Below, piece by piece: positions 1 through 8,286 of a stretch of DNA of 64,000 bases. The DNA is taken from contig NZ_BNAR01000001.1 in NCBI RefSeq assembly GCF_014653695.1, forward strand, positions 124,001 through 188,000, read 5' to 3'. Source of the stretch: Lentzea cavernae (GTDB lineage: Bacteria > Actinomycetota > Actinomycetes > Mycobacteriales > Pseudonocardiaceae). A program made the translations under genes and the position numbers. The first letter of the stretch is position 1. Every line of letters begins with the position of its first letter. The notes below the pieces were generated by a model. That model made no database searches, was not told the DNA's origin, and saw only the letters and a program-made list of their open reading frames with translations.

Positions 1-222
1 CCGCCACACGATCAGGTCCGCGGCGGCACCGGTGTCTCCCCCTCCGCCCAGGTGGTGCAGCAGGATGCGCGCGACCTCGTCCGCGGGCACGCCGACCGGG
101 CCGACCCCGGTGGCCAGCAACGCCGACACGACGAGGACGGCCGCCAGAGCGGTGAGCAGGACCGGATAGGGCACGGCGTGCCGCACGGGCGACGCGCGGC
201 GTTCGTCGAGAGCGGTGGTCAT
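1..222 (-). CDS. FecCD-type iron/siderophore ABC permease (5' part, cut by window edge)
   Basis: This is the first 74 codons of a membrane permease whose remainder lies outside the window. The visible protein has a short charged N-terminus, a hydrophobic helix at about residues 18-41, then a segment ending in LIVWR. That segment matches the start of BtuC/FecCD permeases, where a LGGG-spaced loop is followed by L(I/V)xxxRLPR. Such permeases form the membrane channel of ferric-siderophore, heme or cobalamin importers. The ATG lies one base after the stop of the binding-lipoprotein gene upstream, so the two are one operon and probably translationally coupled. The substrate cannot be told from this fragment. 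Confidence 0.85.
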   Translation of the reverse strand, partial: MTTALDERRASPVRHAVPYPVLLTALAAVLVVSALLATGVGPVGVPADEVARILLHHLGGGGDTGAAADLIVWR

Positions 223-223
223 G

Positions 224-1216
224 TCAGCCGGCGTGCAGGGCGTTCGCGAGCTGTTCCAGGCCGTCGACGTTGAGCGGGCTGGGGAACGACACCAGGTACT
301 GCGAGGTCGAGATGATCTTCCCCTGCCTGCCGGCGGTGGTGTTCGCCAGCAACGGGTTGGCCTTGACCGCCGCCACCAGTTCCTGCCCCTTCAGCTTCGC
401 GAACGTGTAGTCCGTGATGACCCACACGACCTGCGGGTCGCGCTGGACGACCTCCTCCGGCGAGATCTCCGCGTGCATCGACGAGACGTCGGAGAAGATG
501 CTCTCGCCGCCCGCCAGGGAGATCAGGGCGTGCGCGATGGTGCCGGCGCCCGATGTCTGCAACGGCTGCCCCGCCACCGGGTTGTCCTGCAACACCAGCA
601 CCTTCGGCTTGGCACCGGAGGTCTTCGCCGCGACCGCCTTCGCCCGTCCCTCCAGCTCCGCGACGAGCTGCTCGGCGCGTTCGCCCACCCCGAAGACCGC
701 GCCGAGCTTGCGCACGTACTCGTAGGTGGGCGCGAGGTCGGTCAGCGCGGCACGTCCGCTGCCGGGTCCGCGCAGGCAGGAGGTGAGGCCCTTGGCCCTC
801 ATGGTGACGAGGTCGGCGTCCTTCGGGCTGCCGGACGGGCCGCCGAACGACTCGAAGCTGGTCAGCACCAGGTCGGGCTGCTGCGCGGCCACCACCTCGG
901 TGACCGGCACCCGTTCGGCGAGGACCGGGATCTTCGCCAGCCGTTCCGCGTGCGGCGCCTGGTCCGCGCTGAACGGCGCCGGAAACCCGGTGCCCACGAT
1001 CTTGTCCGCCACCCCGAGCCGCACGAGTGTCTGCGCGGCGTAACCGTCGAGCGTCACCACCCGCTCGGGCGTCTTGTCGAACGTGACGTCCTTGCCTGCG
1101 CAGTCCTTCACCGTGACCGGTCCACTCGGGACGGACGCCGGCGCGGCGGACGGGCTCGCCGTGCCGCACGCCGCCAGCGGCAGCACCGCGGCCAGAACCA
1201 GAACCGCTCGTCTCAT
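224..1216 (-). CDS. iron-siderophore ABC transporter substrate-binding lipoprotein
   Basis: This is a periplasmic-binding-protein-type lipoprotein of class III (FecB/FhuD/BtuF fold), predicted to capture ferric siderophore outside the membrane for the adjacent FecCD permease. The N-terminus has two arginines, a hydrophobic stretch and a lipobox LAAC, followed by a Ser/Pro/Ala linker. The mature part begins VTVKDCAGKDVTF and contains the family phrase TPERVVTLDGYAAQTL. I chose the ATG at 1216, with GAGGAG 10 nt upstream. An ATG at 1234 that overlaps the upstream stop as ATGA is equally plausible and would add six residues. Cobalamin or heme as substrate cannot be excluded. Confidence 0.85.
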   Translation of the reverse strand: MRRAVLVLAAVLPLAACGTASPSAAPASVPSGPVTVKDCAGKDVTFDKTPERVVTLDGYAAQTLVRLGVADKIVGTGFPAPFSADQAPHAERLAKIPVLAERVPVTEVVAAQQPDLVLTSFESFGGPSGSPKDADLVTMRAKGLTSCLRGPGSGRAALTDLAPTYEYVRKLGAVFGVGERAEQLVAELEGRAKAVAAKTSGAKPKVLVLQDNPVAGQPLQTSGAGTIAHALISLAGGESIFSDVSSMHAEISPEEVVQRDPQVVWVITDYTFAKLKGQELVAAVKANPLLANTTAGRQGKIISTSQYLVSFPSPLNVDGLEQLANALHAG

Positions 1217-1230
1217 CGGGCCGTTGCTCC

Positions 1231-1845
1231 TCATCGCCGCACACCTGCTCCAGCCCCGCGCCACAACGGTTCGCGGCGCTCGTACTCCATGGCGCGCTGC
1301 ACCAGTCCCGACGCGTCGGGGCCGCGGAACCTCTCGACCAGCCACAGCGCCAGGTCCAGCCCGGACGTGACACCGCCGGCCGTGACCAGGTCACCGTCGT
1401 CGACCACGCGCGCGTCGACGTGCACACCGCCCGCCGCCACCAGATCGCCGACCGCCCGGTGGTGCGTGGTGCACGGCCTGCCGGTCACCAGACCGGCCGC
1501 CGCCAGCAGCAACGCGCCCGTGCACACCGACGCCAGCACCAGGTCCGGGCGCACGGCCCGCGCCAGCGCGGCCGGCAACCTGCCGTCGGCGATCTCGGCG
1601 CGCACACCCGTGTTCTCGCCCGAGGCGTAACCGCCACCGGGCACGATCAGGACGTCCGCCTCCTCAGGCGCCCAGGGCTCCGGGTGCAGCGGCAGCCCAC
1701 CCCGGGTGGTCGCCGCGGACCCGCTCGGCGCGGTCAGACGCACTTCGACGCCGAGCCCGGCCCGCGCGGCCATGCCGAGCACCGAGAACGGCCCGACGAC
1801 GTCCAGGTCGTCCATGCCGTCGAAGACGACGATGTGGACCCGCAA
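1231..1845 (-). CDS. DJ-1/PfpI family protein (isonitrile-hydratase/GATase1-like)
   Basis: The product is a 204-residue class I glutamine-amidotransferase-like protein. The N-terminus VHIVVFDGMDDLDVVGP is the typical first strand of the DJ-1/PfpI group. A nucleophile-elbow cysteine is seen in ASVCTGALLLAAAG, followed by TTHHRA. The nearest described type is isonitrile hydratase or the sensor half of GlxA-like regulators, but no AraC DNA-binding domain follows, so this is a stand-alone enzyme or chaperone. The start is TTG at 1845, with a strong GGGGAGG 6 nt upstream. It is the first gene of the iron-uptake operon and its stop overlaps the possible first ATG of the lipoprotein gene. The substrate is unknown. 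Confidence 0.8.
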   Translation of the reverse strand: MRVHIVVFDGMDDLDVVGPFSVLGMAARAGLGVEVRLTAPSGSAATTRGGLPLHPEPWAPEEADVLIVPGGGYASGENTGVRAEIADGRLPAALARAVRPDLVLASVCTGALLLAAAGLVTGRPCTTHHRAVGDLVAAGGVHVDARVVDDGDLVTAGGVTSGLDLALWLVERFRGPDASGLVQRAMEYERREPLWRGAGAGVRR

Positions 1846-2096
1846 GACCAGCCTCCCCTACCGCCGGTGACGATGGACGGCGCCAATGGTCACCGTCCGG
1901 GCACGGCACGAGGAAGTGGCCGCGAAGCCAACATCCGCCCGGATCTCGCCACCACGACGGGCGCATTCCAGCTCGTCCCACCCCAGTAGTCGTCGGAGGG
2001 CCCCGAGGAGTTCCCGGGCGTTCGTCCACCCCGGACGGTCGGGATTCACCTGTACGGACAGGTCCGGGCCGGGCCATCGGACGGAGATCCACCAAT

Positions 2097-2558
2097 ATGA
2101 TCGTCCGCATCATGGGCGAACCCGCGGACGACCCGGCAGGCGACGGCGACGCCGTCATCGACGACCCACTCCTCACCACTCCGGTGGCCAGGCTGATGGC
2201 GCTGGCGATGGAGACGAACGTCCGCGTGTTCGACGTGCCCGCGGCGCGCAGCCTGGGCCTCGCGGGCCTGGTCGGCGTGGGCTCCGACGGCAACGGCGAC
2301 CCGAGGTGCTCGATCGGGCTCACCGACGACCTCGACGACGACCTGCGCGCCGACGTGCTGGCGTTCGGCATCGCCGTGCTCGTGGGCACTCCCGAACTCC
2401 TCGACGAGAGCCCGGACGGCGTCCTCGGGATCGGCCGGGAGCGCCTCGACCAGCACGAGAGCGGCCCCGGCAACCTGGCCTGGCACATCCTGCAGACGTG
2501 CGGGCGGGAGTCGCCGTCGACGACGTTCCGGCTGCTGGTCATCCAGCCCGACCAGTAG
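2097..2558 (+). CDS. hypothetical protein, 153 aa
   Basis: No family is recognised. The protein is acidic, with clusters of Asp around residues 5-20 and 75-85, has no signal peptide or membrane helix, and alternates predicted helices and strands. ATG 2097 has GGAG ten bases upstream. An alternative ATG at 2112 exists. Codon third-position GC bias supports the plus strand over the antisense frame. The gene ends 10 bp before the convergent metallo-hydrolase gene. Confidence 0.5.
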   Translation: MIVRIMGEPADDPAGDGDAVIDDPLLTTPVARLMALAMETNVRVFDVPAARSLGLAGLVGVGSDGNGDPRCSIGLTDDLDDDLRADVLAFGIAVLVGTPELLDESPDGVLGIGRERLDQHESGPGNLAWHILQTCGRESPSTTFRLLVIQPDQ

Positions 2559-2568
2559 CCGAGTGCCG

Positions 2569-3351
2569 TCAGAGGGCCAGGTCCAGCCACTCCCCGACGG
2601 CGAGCACGTGCGCGCGCTGCCCGGCGTGCCTGCGGAACTCCCCCTCCGGATCGCCCACCTCGACGTAGCCGGGCAGCTTGAACGGCTGCTCCGCCTCGTA
2701 GTGCATCGGCACCGCGTACCGGGCGCCCAGGACCTCCGCCGCCGCCGCGGCCTGGAACGGGGTCATCGCCGCGGCCACCGGGCTCGGCGGCTGCAGGTGC
2801 GGTGCGTCGACCACCGCGCCGTTGGCCGGCACGAAGACCGCGTCGAACGGGCTGAAGCGGCGCGCGACCAGCCACCACCAGCCGTGGAACATCGTGTCGC
2901 CGCCGTGGAAGACGCGCTGGCCGTCTGCCTCGACCACCCAGTTCAGCTGCGGGTCGCCCAGCCCGTCGACGGACGGCACCGCCGTGACCCGGAAAGGCCC
3001 GAACTCGCGCACCGACCACGTGTCCACGACCTCGACGGCCAGCCGCCGCTCAGCCAGTTCGCGCTCGCTCAGCAGGGTCGCCACGTTGTCCACGTCGTCG
3101 CCGTGGCCGGGCGCCGGGCGCAGCACCGGCGCTCCCGCGGGCAACGCCTCCGCGAGCGCGGTCGCGTCGGTGTGGTCGCGGTGCAGATGGGTGACCAGCG
3201 CGGCGGTGGCCTGCCCGCTCGGCGCCACCAGCCCGATGCCCGGCTTCCAGCCCGTGAAGAGCGGTGACAGGTCCAGCACGTGGTCGATGAGCAGCCTCCT
3301 GCCCGCCGCCTCGACCTCGAGACCCGCCCAGCCCAGTCGTCGTACTCGCAC
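2569..3351 (-). CDS. MBL-fold metallo-hydrolase (UlaG-like)
   Basis: This 260-residue metallo-beta-lactamase-fold hydrolase is predicted to be cytoplasmic. The zinc-binding motif THLHRDHTD is at about residues 53-61, followed by further metal-site candidates HGGDT and PMHYEA near the C-terminus, in the UlaG/YcbL-like arrangement. The overall pattern (RRLGWAGLEVEA start, CDxR-free core) fits the L-ascorbate-6-phosphate-lactonase-like group, but the substrate is not predictable. The GTG start at 3351 has GAGGGAG 6 nt upstream. It is divergent from a TetR gene, and inverted repeats lie between them, so it is probably the target of that regulator. Confidence 0.85.
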   Translation of the reverse strand: MRVRRLGWAGLEVEAAGRRLLIDHVLDLSPLFTGWKPGIGLVAPSGQATAALVTHLHRDHTDATALAEALPAGAPVLRPAPGHGDDVDNVATLLSERELAERRLAVEVVDTWSVREFGPFRVTAVPSVDGLGDPQLNWVVEADGQRVFHGGDTMFHGWWWLVARRFSPFDAVFVPANGAVVDAPHLQPPSPVAAAMTPFQAAAAAEVLGARYAVPMHYEAEQPFKLPGYVEVGDPEGEFRRHAGQRAHVLAVGEWLDLAL

Positions 3352-3386
3352 TTCGCACTCCCTCGTCGCGGTCTGTGCGGCGAAGT

Positions 3387-3435
3387 TAGCGTACGACCGT
3401 TCTCCAAATCAATAGCGAACGCACGTACGCTATTG
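3387..3435. promoter_or_regulatory. TetR-type operator region between MBL-hydrolase and tetR genes
   Basis: A perfect inverted repeat CAATAGCG (3410-3417) / CGCTATTG (3428-3435) has a 10-bp gap. A second pair, TAGCGTACG (3387-3395) / CGTACGCTA (3424-3432), shares the right half. The right arm ends 7 bp before the tetR ATG, which has no Shine-Dalgarno, so the operator probably overlaps the promoter of a leaderless tetR transcript. Repression of both divergent genes is inferred. Confidence 0.75.
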
Positions 3436-3442
3436 TTGTACC

Positions 3443-4045
3443 ATGTCACCGCGTCGCTCCGCAGCCGAGGCACTGGTCACCCGAGCCCGGATCCTCAGCC
3501 GCGCCGCCGCGATCGCCTCGGAGGAGGGGCTGGACGGCATCACCATCGGCCGCCTCGCCGACGAGCTGGAGATGAGCAAGTCCGGTGTGCACAAGCACTT
3601 CGGCACCAAGGAGACGTTGCAGATCTCCACTTTGGACAAGGCGTTCGTCGACTTCTGGCACCAGTTCGTCGAGCCCGCGCTGACCGAACAGCCCGGTTTG
3701 CGGCGCCTGCGCGTTCTCTGCGACAACTCGGTGCGCTACCTCACCGAACCGCTGCTGCCCGGCGGGTGCCTCGTGACGGCGTCGCTCAGCGAGTACGACG
3801 GCCGCCCCGGCGCGGTCCGCGACGCGGTGGTCGAGGTGTGGTCCCGCTGGCAGGAGCAGCTGCGCGCCGACCTGGTCGTCGCGGTCGAGCGGGGTGAGCT
3901 TCCCGGGCGCTTCGACGTCGAGCAGGCGCTGTTCGAGATCCTCGCCGCCGGTTTCGCGCTCAACGCCGCCATGCAGCTGCAGCACGACCAGGCCGCTCCC
4001 GGGCGTGCGCGCCTCGCCATGGAACGTGCGCTCAGTCAGCCCTGA
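3443..4045 (+). CDS. TetR/AcrR family transcriptional repressor
   Basis: This is a 200-residue one-component regulator. The N-terminal TetR helix-turn-helix spans about residues 12-60 (TRARILSRAAAIASEEG, then TIGRLADELEMSKSGVHKHF). The ligand-binding half contains a TetR_C-type segment with LPGGCLVTASLSEYDG. The length is normal for the family. The start ATG follows directly on the palindromic operator and has no ribosome-binding site, which suggests leaderless, autorepressed expression. The divergent neighbour is the MBL hydrolase. The inducer is unknown. Confidence 0.92.
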   Translation: MSPRRSAAEALVTRARILSRAAAIASEEGLDGITIGRLADELEMSKSGVHKHFGTKETLQISTLDKAFVDFWHQFVEPALTEQPGLRRLRVLCDNSVRYLTEPLLPGGCLVTASLSEYDGRPGAVRDAVVEVWSRWQEQLRADLVVAVERGELPGRFDVEQALFEILAAGFALNAAMQLQHDQAAPGRARLAMERALSQP

Positions 4046-4051
4046 GCCGGG

Positions 4052-5857
4052 TCATTCGCCGCTCGCGCTGCGCTTCGCCTGCCGGTACTCGCCGGCGACC
4101 TCCTCGACCGGGATCGCGGCGGCGGGGCGGGTGTTGATCCGGCGCACCTCGTCGACGGGCAGCTTCGGCAGCCGGTCGGCGGTGAGCAGGCCGTTGGTCT
4201 CCTGCAGCGTGTCGGTGAGCTGCGTGTAGCAGAACCCCGCCACCGCAGGGCTTTCGAGCAGCGCGGACGTGAGTTCGTCGTAGCGCTTCAGCAACGCGTC
4301 CGCGTCCGCGAGCGTCGCGTAACCGTGCCACTCCTCCCCCGCCTGCGGGGTGAAGCTCAGGCCGCCGTACTCCGACAGCATCACCGGAACGCCCGGCACG
4401 CGCCCCTCCAGCAGCAGGCGCCGCCCGGCCGGGCCTGATCCGGCCAAAGTGGACTCGACGCGGGCGGCGTCCCCGTAGCGGGACAGCAGTCCCGCGGCGG
4501 TCGGGGTGTAGTCGTGCAGGCCGTAGATGTCGCTGACCGTGTGCTCCCAGCCGTCGTTCGAGATGACCGGCCGGGTCGGGTCCAGCGCCTTGGTGAGGTG
4601 GTACAGGGCCGTCGCCAGCGCCCGTTGCGCGGGGTCGGTGGCGATGTGGTCCACGCCCCAGCTCTCGTTGAGCGGAACCCAGGCCACGACACAGGGATGG
4701 CTTGCGTCGCGCCGCACGACCTCCGTCCACTCGCGACTGAGCCGGGCGGCCGACGTCGCCGAGAACGCGTAGGTGCTCGGCAGTTCGCCCCACACGAGCA
4801 GGCCGAGCCGGTCGCAGTGGTGCAGGAACCGGGGGTCCTCGACCTTCTGGTGCACCCGGACGCCGTTGAACCCGAGTTCCTTGACCAGCCGCGCCTCGCG
4901 GAGCAGGTCGTCGTCCGACGCGGCCAGGTGCGTCCGCGGCCAGTAGCCCTGGGCCAGGACCATCCGCGGGAAGTACGGCGCGTCGTTGAGCGTGAAGCGG
5001 CCTTCGCGGACACCGACCTCGCGCAACCCGAGGTAGCTGTGCACCACGTCGGTCCCCGTCGCGCCGGAGAGCTCCAGATCGGCGTCGATCAGGACGGGCC
5101 GTTCGGGGGACCACAGCAGCCGGCGGAGCTCCTGGCGGTTCTCCGCGGCCGGCAGGGTGATCGTGAGCCGGGCGCGTTCACCGCGCACCACCACCGACTG
5201 CTCGGCGAGCACCTCGTCGCCCAGCCGCAGCCGGACGTCGAGCCGGTGGCCGTCGGGCACACCGCCGAACCCCGCCTCCAGGTCGACCACCCCGTCGAAC
5301 GGCCTGGGCGTCCAGCGCACCGAGTCGATCCACACCCGCGGCACCCGCTCGAGCCACACGGGTTGCCAGATCCCAGTGGTGCGGTGGTACCAGATCTCGT
5401 GCGGCTCGGCCCGCCAGTCCTGCTTGCCCCGCGGCTGGTGCGGGTCGTCGCGGTCCTCCGCCCGCACGACCAGCACCTGCTCGTCGCCGTCGTGCAACGC
5501 GGCGGTGACGTCGGCGGAGAACGGCGTGTGGCCACCCTCGTGCGTCGCGACCAGCCGCCCGTTGACCCAGACCGACGCGCGGTGGTCGACGGCGCCGAAG
5601 TGCAGCAGCACCCGGTGCCCGTCCGCCTCCGCCGAGAACGTGCGGCGGTACCAGACGACGGGGTGCGAGCCCGTGTCACCGATGCCGCTCGCCGCCGACT
5701 CCGGCGGGTAGGGCACGGTGATCGTGCGGTCGAACACCGCCCCGGCCGCGTGCCAGTCCTCGTCGAGACCGGCCTCGGCGTCGTCGTGGGCGAACTCCCA
5801 CTCGCCGCACAGGTCGGTCCAGGTCGCCCGCGTCAGCTGGGGACGGGGGTGGGTCAT
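4052..5857 (-). CDS. glycoside hydrolase family 2 protein (beta-galactosidase/beta-glucuronidase type)
   Basis: This is a 601-residue cytoplasmic GH2 enzyme with the usual order: N-terminal sugar-binding jelly roll (about 15-170, containing WYRRTF and VWVNGRLVATHEGGHTPF), immunoglobulin-like domain (about 175-285), and TIM barrel. The acid/base is Glu398 in PLNESWG and the nucleophile is Glu496 in MLSEYGG, both at the expected places. It has no signal peptide. ATG 5857 has GGAGGAG upstream. Short GH2 members of this size include beta-galactosidases, glucuronidases and mannosidases, so the sugar is not fixed. It stands alone, convergent with tetR (6-bp gap). Confidence 0.9.
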   Translation of the reverse strand: MTHPRPQLTRATWTDLCGEWEFAHDDAEAGLDEDWHAAGAVFDRTITVPYPPESAASGIGDTGSHPVVWYRRTFSAEADGHRVLLHFGAVDHRASVWVNGRLVATHEGGHTPFSADVTAALHDGDEQVLVVRAEDRDDPHQPRGKQDWRAEPHEIWYHRTTGIWQPVWLERVPRVWIDSVRWTPRPFDGVVDLEAGFGGVPDGHRLDVRLRLGDEVLAEQSVVVRGERARLTITLPAAENRQELRRLLWSPERPVLIDADLELSGATGTDVVHSYLGLREVGVREGRFTLNDAPYFPRMVLAQGYWPRTHLAASDDDLLREARLVKELGFNGVRVHQKVEDPRFLHHCDRLGLLVWGELPSTYAFSATSAARLSREWTEVVRRDASHPCVVAWVPLNESWGVDHIATDPAQRALATALYHLTKALDPTRPVISNDGWEHTVSDIYGLHDYTPTAAGLLSRYGDAARVESTLAGSGPAGRRLLLEGRVPGVPVMLSEYGGLSFTPQAGEEWHGYATLADADALLKRYDELTSALLESPAVAGFCYTQLTDTLQETNGLLTADRLPKLPVDEVRRINTRPAAAIPVEEVAGEYRQAKRSASGE

Positions 5858-6046
5858 CGGTGAGCTCCTCCGGATCGCGGCTCAGTGGGCAGCGCGCTTC
5901 CTCTGCCACGTTCCTACCACGCGGCGGACCAGCGGGCGGACCAGAGCCGAACGGCGACCGCCTGCACCTGATCGGCGGCCTGGCCCGCCCACTCATACGC
6001 CAATCGGCCGTCGCAGCGAAACCGTTGGAAGATCTAGGTTTGCGGG

Positions 6047-6622
6047 GTGACAGGGCAGGGGGAACCCCACTTACCGCGGTTGTTCGAACCCGGCGTCGCC
6101 GTGCTGCTCGGCTTCGTCGTGGTGGTCGGCAACCCGTGGCTGGACCTGCAGGTCGCGCTGGCCGACTCCGGCTCGGCTCTCCGCGTCGTCTCCGTGCTGT
6201 TCTCCTACCCGAGCTGGCACGTCGACCTCGACAGCGCCGGTCCGTTCTTCTTCTGGTTCGCGAACCTGCGAACGGTGCTGTTCGTGGCGCTGGCCGTCAT
6301 GGGACTGTCGAGGGTCTCCCGATGGGTGAGCGAGGCGGCGGGTGGCAAGGGTCTGTTCGTCACCACCGTGGGACTCACGACGCTCAGTGCCGTGGTCTCC
6401 GGGATGGTCGCCTCGGTGGCGGTGACGGTTCTGCTCGACTCGCGGGAGACCGGGCCCTACCTCCTCGACGGCCAGCCGGAGGAGTTCTTCCTCGTCCAGC
6501 TCAGCACGTCGGCCGCGTTCGGCGTGCTGTTCGGCTCCGTCCTCGGCGCCGTCGTGGCCCTGCGGCGCCGGACGCCGGCGAGCCGCGAGCGCCGTGTCCA
6601 CGCACCGAAGTCGTTGTGGTGA
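6047..6622 (+). CDS. hypothetical multi-pass membrane protein
   Basis: This 191-residue protein has about four predicted membrane segments (roughly residues 13-29, 60-85, 105-125 and 155-175) and a basic C-terminus. No family is recognised. The GTG start at 6047 has no clear ribosome-binding site, so leaderless translation is possible. The stop lies 9 bp before the next gene on the same strand, and the three genes 6047-8649 appear co-transcribed. Whether it functions with the two motif-sharing genes downstream is inferred from position only. Confidence 0.6.
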   Translation: MTGQGEPHLPRLFEPGVAVLLGFVVVVGNPWLDLQVALADSGSALRVVSVLFSYPSWHVDLDSAGPFFFWFANLRTVLFVALAVMGLSRVSRWVSEAAGGKGLFVTTVGLTTLSAVVSGMVASVAVTVLLDSRETGPYLLDGQPEEFFLVQLSTSAAFGVLFGSVLGAVVALRRRTPASRERRVHAPKSLW

Positions 6623-6631
6623 AGGGGATCG

Positions 6632-8272
6632 ATGAGCCAGCCGACCGCGTTCTCCCCCGACGACACGACCCGCTACCTGTGCGTCGCGGCCCGGACCGAC
6701 GAGAGGTTCGCCGACCGGATGACCAAGGCGCTGCTGCACGACGACCTGCACGCCGCGGCGCCGTCGGTCGGCTTCTCGGTGCGCCCCGTGCTGGCGCACG
6801 CGCTGGCCGGGATCCGGCAGCGCCGGGTGCGGGACTGGTGCCTGCTCGTGGCCACGGCACTGGCGCTGGTCATCTCTCCACTGTGGACCCTGCTGGCGTT
6901 GCTGGTGGTGCTTCCGATCGCCGGTGGCCTCGCCCGGCGCGCCGGTGAGTCCCGCCGGCTGCGCGACGTCGTGGTCGCGCTGGTCACGCTCGCGGTGCTG
7001 CTCCTGCTGGCCGTGTCCGTCGTGTCCGCGCTCGGCAGCGCCCCGGCGCCGACGCGCAGCCGTCCGCGGCCGGAACCCCCGGTCGACGACTGGCTGGTCG
7101 GCCTGCCGTGGCTCGCGCTGTTCCTCGGTCTCGGCATGTACGCGCTGATGGTGTGGAGCGAGTGGCAGACCCGCCAGACGTTGCTGAGCGACCTCACCCG
7201 AGCCGCGTTCCACCCGGAGGCGGCGCCGCCGCTGCCGCCGAGCCAGGCGTGGTTGTCCGACCGGCTGGCGGCGATCGACGAGGCCGAACGCGGCAACGTG
7301 ACCGTCTACGACGGCTTCACCCCGTTCATCGGGCACGGCTCGCTCGTGTCCACGTGGTCGTTCGCCCTGCCGTCGTTGCGGCGCGACTCCGACACGGAGA
7401 GCGTCGTGCCGCTCGACGCCGTCGACCTGGTGGCCCACGTGCGGGACCGGCTGACGGGCATCGGCGTGCAGCCCGACGAGCTGCCAGGGCTGTTCCTCAC
7501 CGAACGGGCCTTCGTCAGCGGCAACGCGCTCACCATGCACCCGTCGCTGCTGCCCGAGCGCGACCAGGCACCGCGCCAGCACCTGCCCGCCGAGGACCTG
7601 GCCCGGCTCGCCGCACGCCCGCACGGCTCGGCGCGGCACTACCTCTGCGCCCAGGTCCCGTCGTGGGGCGGTGAGGTGGTCGCCAGCACGTTCCTGCACT
7701 TCTCCACCGACGGGCGACTGCTCTACCTGCAGTGCGACCGGACGGTGCTGGGACCGTTGTGGCAGCAGTACCACGACGTCGACCGGATCAGCCCGGTGCT
7801 CACGGCGGGCGCGGTCGGCCGCATGCTGGCCAGGGCGGCGAGCGGGCTGGCCGGCGCGGTGCCGCGCGCTCCCTTCCGCGTGGTGCGCGACCTGACCTCC
7901 CACTGGCGCTGGCAGCGACACCGCACCGTCGAGCGGGCGATCGCCCAGCAGGACCTCGGTTACAGCTACGGCGCCCGGTTCAGCGTCCGCGAGGAGGCCA
8001 CGGACACGAACTATCACAACTACTTCCAGAAGACCGACGCCGCCAAGCACCTCAAGCTGATCGAACGGCACGTGCTCGCCGCGCTGCTGGACTTCCTCGA
8101 CGAGCGCGGCGTGGACACCACCGAGTTCCGCAACCGCCAGATGACGATCCTCAACCAGGGCGTGATCCAGACCGGCGGTGTCAGCAACGTGGGCAACCAG
8201 GCGATCGGCAGCGAGGCCACCGCCACGGCGCACTTCGCCACGCCCGAACCCGCCTCCGGAAAACCGTCGTGA
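6632..8272 (+). CDS. membrane-anchored protein with C-terminal amyloid-like GGVSNVGNQA motif
   Basis: This 546-residue protein belongs to no family I can name. It has a soluble N-terminus (1-67), three or four membrane helices (about 70-98, 112-135, 152-178) split by a Pro/Arg linker, then a long cytoplasmic region (180-505). The last 40 residues carry IQTGGVSNVGNQAIG at 512-526, almost identical to the N-terminus of the next protein. A short Gly/Asn/Gln motif with IQxG at the end of one protein and the start of its neighbour resembles paired amyloid signalling motifs (RHIM in animals, BASS in bacteria). That function is inferred. ATG 6632 has GAAGGGG just upstream. Confidence 0.65.
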   Translation: MSQPTAFSPDDTTRYLCVAARTDERFADRMTKALLHDDLHAAAPSVGFSVRPVLAHALAGIRQRRVRDWCLLVATALALVISPLWTLLALLVVLPIAGGLARRAGESRRLRDVVVALVTLAVLLLLAVSVVSALGSAPAPTRSRPRPEPPVDDWLVGLPWLALFLGLGMYALMVWSEWQTRQTLLSDLTRAAFHPEAAPPLPPSQAWLSDRLAAIDEAERGNVTVYDGFTPFIGHGSLVSTWSFALPSLRRDSDTESVVPLDAVDLVAHVRDRLTGIGVQPDELPGLFLTERAFVSGNALTMHPSLLPERDQAPRQHLPAEDLARLAARPHGSARHYLCAQVPSWGGEVVASTFLHFSTDGRLLYLQCDRTVLGPLWQQYHDVDRISPVLTAGAVGRMLARAASGLAGAVPRAPFRVVRDLTSHWRWQRHRTVERAIAQQDLGYSYGARFSVREEATDTNYHNYFQKTDAAKHLKLIERHVLAALLDFLDERGVDTTEFRNRQMTILNQGVIQTGGVSNVGNQAIGSEATATAHFATPEPASGKPS

Positions 8273-8286
8273 CGCAAGGAGAACCC

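Noticed and set aside
1858-2049. 63-codon minus-strand frame upstream of the DJ-1-like gene
   Set aside because: GTG start, no recognisable family and weak codon bias; the TTG start of the DJ-1 gene has a much better ribosome-binding site. Kept as possible noise.
6071-8233. 720-codon frame antisense to the three-gene membrane operon
   Set aside because: Arg/His/Gln-rich composition of a shadow frame in GC-rich DNA; the plus strand has membrane helices, ribosome-binding sites and the shared motif.
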